Shown here in pieces: positions 6,829 to 11,713 of a DNA stretch of 11,713 bases (the stretch's first letter is position 1; each line of letters starts with the position of its first letter). A program made the translations under genes and the position numbers. The DNA is from JALTID01 sp027004335 [NCBI: bacterium] (GTDB lineage Bacteria; JALSQH01): positions 1 to 11,713 of the forward strand of contig JALTID010000085.1 in the NCBI GenBank assembly GCA_027004335.1, given 5' to 3'. The notes beneath the pieces were generated by a model, which worked only from the letters and a program-made list of their open reading frames with translations, was not told the origin of the DNA and made no database searches.

Positions 6829-7385
6829 TGAAAGTTGGTGAAAGAATAAAAATGATAAGAGAGGATAAGGGAATTGATGTGGATGAATTGGCAGGAATGA
6901 TCGGAGTTTCCCCTTCAGTGATCATTCAGATTGAGAATCATATGGAGTCACCATCGCTAGGGATGCTTCTTGATCTTTCTCGTGCCATGGAAGTGCCAAT
7001 AAGTGCGTTTCTTGGAGAGGAAGAAGGTCATGATTTCACCATTGTAAGACATAATGAGAGAAAACAGGTAGCAAGATTCGGATCAGAGGATAAATCATTT
7101 TATGGATATACTTACGAATCTCTTGGATATGGAATGGCTAACAGGCATATGGAGCCTTTCATAGTCACCATAGAGCCTACAACTGCCAGAGAAAATCCCT
7201 CAGTTCATGAGGGTGAGGAATTTATCTTTGTTCTTGAGGGCGAGATGGAGGTTATTCTTGGAGATTTCAAAGATATCCTCTATCCCGGGGATAGCATCTA
7301 TTACAAGGCGAGGCTTCCCCATCTTGTGAAGGCTCACGGCGATAGGCCCCTTAAGATCCTTGCTGTACTTTTCGGAAAAAGTTGA
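6828..7385 (+). CDS. XRE-family HTH regulator with C-terminal cupin domain
   Basis: A likely DNA-binding transcription regulator of 185 residues. The Cro/C1-type helix-turn-helix spans about residues 4-62 (GERIKMIREDKG, then LAGMIGVSPSVIIQIENH). A cupin_2 barrel spans about 110-182, with HEGEEFIFVLEGEMEV (127-142), PGDSIYY (153-159) and His165; His127, Glu131 and His165 are plausible metal or ligand contacts. This HTH-cupin architecture is common for sensors of small molecules, but neither ligand nor target can be read here. The ATG overlaps the pyrD stop and has GGGAGG seven bases upstream, so it is co-expressed with pyrKD. It could be autoregulatory or act elsewhere; a role in pyrimidine control is only suggested by position. 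Confidence 0.88.
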   Translation: MKVGERIKMIREDKGIDVDELAGMIGVSPSVIIQIENHMESPSLGMLLDLSRAMEVPISAFLGEEEGHDFTIVRHNERKQVARFGSEDKSFYGYTYESLGYGMANRHMEPFIVTIEPTTARENPSVHEGEEFIFVLEGEMEVILGDFKDILYPGDSIYYKARLPHLVKAHGDRPLKILAVLFGKS

Positions 7386-7396
7386 ATCTGTTAATC

Positions 7397-7425
7397 TTGA
7401 CATAGTGGCTTATTTCTTTTATTCT
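7397..7425 (+). promoter_or_regulatory. Sigma70-type promoter upstream of the lipoprotein gene
   Basis: Perfect -35 TTGACA (7397-7402), a 17-bp spacer and -10 TATTCT (7420-7425), the latter 4 of 6 to consensus. The expected start near 7432 gives a leader of about 26 nt that contains the TGAGGT SD of the next gene. It lies 12 nt after the XRE/cupin stop; no terminator separates them, so read-through may add to expression. Confidence 0.65.
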
Positions 7426-7457
7426 ATTTACAAATTGAGACGGTGAGGTTTGTCGCA

Positions 7458-9374
7458 ATGAAGAAAGTGCCTTTTATTATTTTTACCTTAATAGCTTTCA
7501 TGTTCAGTTGCACTAGAAAGGATCCTGCTGAACTCATCAGTGAAGGTGATGCACTTATGAAAAATCTCAGTGAAGTTGCGGGAATAAAAGATGTCAATGA
7601 TTATATTAACAGGGTAAAGGATAATCCTGATCTTTTAAAACAGTACAACGATGAATTTTCACGAAAAAGAGAAAGAGCCGAAGAGCTGTATGATCAGGCA
7701 TTGAGAAGAATTGAAAGTAGAGATTACAGTGGGTATTCTGAGGAGGAAATTAACAGCCTTAAGGCCAGAGCTAATTTTGCCATAGGTTTCCTGAGAATGA
7801 TGGATTTAATTGACAAATTAAGTGGCTTGCTTAATAGTTCCTCTTCCTCAGGAGGAACAGGGAATCTTGACATTTCCAAGTTTCATGATCTTATAAAAGA
7901 TATTTTTGAAAAGTCTATTTTCCCCATAATAGATAATTATGATGAGGCTCTAAGATATGGGGACTTTAGTTTTAAGTTTAATAATCTCTGGCTTGATTTT
8001 TCAGGTTTTGTCTCAGCTTCTGCAGGAAGGGTTGTTGTTGATCTATCCAAGAAAGATATTGATAACACAGACACCTATTTTATTTCTGGAGTATTAAAAG
8101 GATTGAGTGGAGTTGCTGAAATACTCCTTGCTTATAAAAAATTACTCTCTGTTCTACTTGACTATTCACAATATTTTTCAGGTTCCTATGATACTACAAA
8201 GATTTTTAACATGATTCCCGGTCAAAATCCTCTTCTCAATCCCAATTTTGGGATTTTTGAAACTGATGGACTGGATTGCATCAAAAAAGCGAAGGAGATG
8301 ACCACAGGCATGTTTGCAGATTTCAGAGATGGTTTTTCTTATCTAATTACCAGAGAAGTATTGATAGATCCTGATCAGAGCGATGATCTAATTAACCTTG
8401 GTTCCAGCGGAAATGATTCAGATATCCATTCTTATAGCGGCGGAATGGCCTGGGGGGAGAATCTTATTAACAGTATAAAAGTTAATTATTCCCCCGGGGA
8501 TCCTGATTCAGTGAGCAATTTAAGTAGTACTCTTACTTTCTTACAGGGATTATGGGGTACTATCAGTTCTCAACTTAATATAAATGTTTTGATTGATATG
8601 TTTGAAGATCTAAGAAGCAGTTCTGATTCAATAGAAAATCCCCCTTTCTCAATAACTTACTATATTTATAGATTAGGGCTTGATTCTTACCTTCCTACTC
8701 TCCATATTAATTTGGAGAATCTGAATCTGCCGGGTATCAGGCTCGCGGGCTTTTTTGACATCCCTATATCTGATTTAAAGAGTGTTCTTCCTCTCTGGTA
8801 CCTTGAATCGGAGCCTGTAAAGGGTGATAAGGATGGGGATGGATTAATTGATTCTTATGGAGAGTGGGTTGATTTGAATCAGAATGGTAAATGGGATCAG
8901 GCGGGGGATATTATTTCTCAGCCAGAAAGAGAACCCTGTCTTGTGAATGAAGCTGGAAACTGCTCAGCGAATTCATGGGTAGAAGATTACGATGATGTAG
9001 GAATCCTTGGAACATTTGTTGATAGAGATGGAGATGGACTACCTGATTCGGGATACGAGGGAGTCCTAATTGGTGCAGGGAATGGTAAATTTGATCAGGG
9101 AAATGATGATACTCTTGGAATAGGGGTTCCAATAGGAGATATTCTGGGACACTACTGGCCTGATGGAAGTAAGACTGATCCAAGTGACGGGGTAGTGGAA
9201 AATAATTATTACTTTTTCTTTCCTGATCCTTCATTTCATGGAGTGCTGGTACCTGTAGAAGTCAATAAGGAAAAATTAACTTACAGGGTGACAGGTAAGG
9301 CAATGACCAATGCAGCATTGAATGCATTGATAACCAACATAGGAAGTCTTCTGGGGGGAGGGATTTCTCACTAA
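7458..9374 (+). CDS. Putative lipoprotein of unknown function with Asp-rich calcium-binding-like repeats
   Basis: I do not recognise this protein. It has 638 residues from ATG 7458, which has TGAGGT eight bases upstream; an in-frame GTG at 7443 would place that SD inside the gene. A short signal (MKKVPFIIFTLIAFMFS) ends at Cys18, consistent with lipidation, although -3 Met and -2 Phe make a non-canonical lipobox. Residues about 20-120 are charged and probably helical (ISEGDALMKNL, RAEELYDQALRRI), suggestive of a TPR-like segment. The middle is Ser/Asp/Gly-rich. Two related Asp-rich motifs (about 457-484 and 522-550) resemble calcium-binding loops, with the pair CLVNEAGNC between them that could form a disulfide after export. 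It has its own promoter and precedes mreB. An envelope or surface location is inferred; function is unknown. Confidence 0.75.
   Translation: MKKVPFIIFTLIAFMFSCTRKDPAELISEGDALMKNLSEVAGIKDVNDYINRVKDNPDLLKQYNDEFSRKRERAEELYDQALRRIESRDYSGYSEEEINSLKARANFAIGFLRMMDLIDKLSGLLNSSSSSGGTGNLDISKFHDLIKDIFEKSIFPIIDNYDEALRYGDFSFKFNNLWLDFSGFVSASAGRVVVDLSKKDIDNTDTYFISGVLKGLSGVAEILLAYKKLLSVLLDYSQYFSGSYDTTKIFNMIPGQNPLLNPNFGIFETDGLDCIKKAKEMTTGMFADFRDGFSYLITREVLIDPDQSDDLINLGSSGNDSDIHSYSGGMAWGENLINSIKVNYSPGDPDSVSNLSSTLTFLQGLWGTISSQLNINVLIDMFEDLRSSSDSIENPPFSITYYIYRLGLDSYLPTLHINLENLNLPGIRLAGFFDIPISDLKSVLPLWYLESEPVKGDKDGDGLIDSYGEWVDLNQNGKWDQAGDIISQPEREPCLVNEAGNCSANSWVEDYDDVGILGTFVDRDGDGLPDSGYEGVLIGAGNGKFDQGNDDTLGIGVPIGDILGHYWPDGSKTDPSDGVVENNYYFFFPDPSFHGVLVPVEVNKEKLTYRVTGKAMTNAALNALITNIGSLLGGGISH
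8826..8909 (+). repeat. Asp-rich calcium-binding-like repeat 1 (within the lipoprotein gene)
   Basis: Encodes DKDGDGLIDSYGE...DLNQNGKWDQAGD (about residues 457-484). The DxDGDGxxD loop followed by NGKxDQxxD resembles EF-hand-like or thrombospondin type 3 calcium loops. It is clearly related to the copy 195 nt downstream. Confidence 0.65.
9021..9107 (+). repeat. Asp-rich calcium-binding-like repeat 2 (within the lipoprotein gene)
   Basis: Encodes DRDGDGLPDSGYEG...GNGKFDQGND (about residues 522-550), sharing the DGDGLxDS and NGKxDQ cores with repeat 1. The 65-residue offset and diverged codons suggest an old internal duplication rather than a recent one. Confidence 0.65.
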
Positions 9375-9387
9375 GAGGCTGTGTAGT

Positions 9388-9415
9388 TTGATTAAAACTC
9401 TTCGGTAAATATAAT
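9388..9415 (+). promoter_or_regulatory. Sigma70-type promoter for mreBCD
   Basis: TTGATT (9388-9393), a 16-bp spacer and a perfect TATAAT (9410-9415) in the 79-nt gap between the lipoprotein gene and mreB. The expected start near 9422 leaves a leader of about 32 nt containing AGGAGG. No hairpin terminator for the upstream gene is visible in this gap. Confidence 0.6.
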
Positions 9416-9429
9416 AAGTTGTTAAGTAA

Positions 9430-10476
<1,047 letters not shown>

Positions 10477-10484
10477 AAAACTTA

Positions 10485-11297
10485 ATGAAGACCCTGTGGC
10501 AGAAATTCAAAAAGCCGGTTATATTTTTTATTCTTTTTCTCCTTCTGCTGGAGATTGTTTTTCTCCTCTCGCCCCGCTTTTTTTCTGGAATAGGGTTTAT
10601 TGAGCCAGTTATGACCTTACCTGTTAAATTTTTTGTTGGAGTAAAGAGTAAAACAGTCAGTGCAATTGATCGTTATTTTTTTCTTGTACACACTGCAAAA
10701 GAAAATGAGATTTTAAAAAAGGAACTACATCAAAACGAGATAAAGCTCATGAACTTAAAGGAAGAGTTGAGGGAGTACAGGGATGCAATCCAGTTCAAAT
10801 TTTACTATTCCCCTATTACATGGAATGGGGTAATTTTACCCGTAATTGGAAGGGATATTTCTGCTCTTTTTGACTCTGTTATAATATATAAAGGGAGGTT
10901 AAAAATTCAGCCGGGCACCCCTGTCCTCCACTGGAGAGGGGTAGTAGGAATGGTGGTAAGTGTTGCTCCCTTTTCTGCGAAAGTGATGTTGCTGACCAAT
11001 ATTAATTCATCAATTGATGTTTTTGATAGTAGGAGTGGCGTCAGGGGAGTTTTTAGAGGGGAAGGAAAGAGTTACGGAGAGGTTGTCTATGTTCCTGTAA
11101 ATCATGATGTTAAAAAGGGAGATGTGTGGATTACCTCTGGACTTGATGGAGTTTATCCCCCCGGAGTGAATGTGGCTGTAACAAAAAGTGTAAAGAGGAG
11201 CAGGAATCGGTACTTTTACAAAATTGAGGCTCTTCCTTTGCTTGATGTTTTTTCTTTCAGGAATGTGTTTGTTCCTGGAGTAAAAAATGAAAGATGA
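10485..11297 (+). CDS. mreC: Rod shape-determining protein MreC
   Basis: Bitopic elongasome protein linking MreB to the periplasmic wall-synthesis machinery. The 270 residues show the classic layout: a short basic cytoplasmic N-terminus (KTLWQKFKK), one transmembrane helix at about 12-29, a coiled coil at about 70-104 (NEILKKELHQNEIKLMNLKEELREY), then the beta-rich C-terminal domain, with GRDISALFDSVIIYKG (122-137), PVLHWRGVVGMV (146-157) and DGVYPPGV (221-228) typical of the family. The ATG at 10485 follows the mreB stop by 8 nt and has no good SD, so initiation may depend on coupling to mreB. It overlaps mreD by 11 nt. Confidence 0.93.
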   Translation: MKTLWQKFKKPVIFFILFLLLLEIVFLLSPRFFSGIGFIEPVMTLPVKFFVGVKSKTVSAIDRYFFLVHTAKENEILKKELHQNEIKLMNLKEELREYRDAIQFKFYYSPITWNGVILPVIGRDISALFDSVIIYKGRLKIQPGTPVLHWRGVVGMVVSVAPFSAKVMLLTNINSSIDVFDSRSGVRGVFRGEGKSYGEVVYVPVNHDVKKGDVWITSGLDGVYPPGVNVAVTKSVKRSRNRYFYKIEALPLLDVFSFRNVFVPGVKNER

Positions 11298-11713
11298 TGT
11301 GAAGATTTTTTTAATAATTTTTTCTTCGTTCCTTGCTCAGTTTTCTTTGAATATACTGGGAGTAACGAGGCTTTATCCGGATTTCCCTCTGATTGTACTC
11401 TGGTTTCTCTTGATCTATTTTCCTGAGAAGTGGTACTGGATTCTTTTTAACCTTTTCCTCCTGGAATTATTTTCACTTCCTCCGGTTCCGGGGTATTATT
11501 TCCTTGTGTTTCTATTTATGACTTCCTTTCTATATGCAGGAAAAGTTTTTTTCTATGTTGAAAGTTTGCTTTTCTGGGTATTTTTCCTCTCAGTTTCAAT
11601 TCTGCTTGAATGGCTTTTACTGCACTACATTTCTCTCATCCAGGGTACCTCTTTTGAAGCTGGATTCTTCTTTTTTACCGGATATTTTATTGTTCAGGTG
11701 ATGACGGGGGTAG
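11287..11713 (+). CDS. mreD: Rod shape-determining protein MreD, partial (3' end off the right edge)
   Basis: Small integral membrane partner of MreC in the elongasome. 142 codons are present and the frame is open to the end of the window. The protein starts MKDDVKIFLIIFSSFLAQF and consists almost entirely of hydrophobic segments (about 6-24, 36-60, 65-85, 93-112 and 125-140), as expected for MreD, which is poorly conserved in sequence. The ATG at 11287 has GGAG six bases upstream, inside the end of mreC. Assignment rests on position after mreBC and membrane topology; MreD is usually about 160-170 residues, so only a short tail is missing. Confidence 0.85.
   Translation, partial: MKDDVKIFLIIFSSFLAQFSLNILGVTRLYPDFPLIVLWFLLIYFPEKWYWILFNLFLLELFSLPPVPGYYFLVFLFMTSFLYAGKVFFYVESLLFWVFFLSVSILLEWLLLHYISLIQGTSFEAGFFFFTGYFIVQVMTGV

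Noticed and set aside
7443-7457. GTG start for the lipoprotein gene
   Set aside because: It would put the TGAGGT SD inside the gene and spoil a compact lipoprotein signal; ATG 7458 is better.
7386-7457. Search for a terminator or operator between the XRE/cupin gene and the lipoprotein gene
   Set aside because: No inverted repeat worth reporting was seen; only the promoter stands out.
8911-9234. Minus-strand open frame opposite the lipoprotein 3' region
   Set aside because: Its composition (His, Leu, Gln, Pro rich) is what the complement of the Asp-rich repeats gives; no SD or domain.

Overview
The window is a bacterial chromosome segment carrying housekeeping genes packed into two divergent transcription units. 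Coding is dense, with 1-nt stop/start overlaps, Shine-Dalgarno (SD) sites and sigma70-type promoters. Codon use is AT-leaning with AGA/AGG arginine, and Lys/Glu/Ile are frequent. A probable lipoprotein and mreBCD point to a rod-shaped, probably diderm bacterium. The mix of ordinary core genes with an unrecognised lipoprotein suggests a poorly sampled lineage, but I cannot name a taxon.

Left unit (1-2866, minus strand): a TrmH/SpoU-family RNA 2'-O-methyltransferase, adenine deaminase (ade) and hypoxanthine phosphoribosyltransferase (hpt, running off the left edge), joined by TAATG and TGATG overlaps. ade and hpt together form an adenine to hypoxanthine to IMP salvage route. The TrmH gene begins in a run of 16 A. 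As given, its natural start is out of frame by one base.

Divergent region (2867-2954): a compact promoter region in which one palindromic TTGCAA hexamer lies exactly 16 bp from a TATAAT on each side.

Right unit (2955-7385, plus strand): rsmI-like methyltransferase, fabH, rimI, pyrK, pyrD and an XRE/cupin regulator. Genes touch or overlap from fabH onward. It mixes ribosome modification, fatty-acid initiation and pyrimidine synthesis.

Envelope block (7386-11713, plus strand): a 638-residue putative lipoprotein with its own promoter (TTGACA-N17-TATTCT) and two Asp-rich calcium-binding-like repeats, then mreB, mreC and mreD (cut by the right edge) behind another promoter (TTGATT-N16-TATAAT).

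No rRNA, tRNA, CRISPR array, insertion sequence or convincing intrinsic terminator was seen, and there is no gene-free stretch over 300 bases. No wholly new system is evident. The best leads are the A16 tract at the TrmH start, the symmetric bidirectional promoter and the unknown lipoprotein beside mreBCD.
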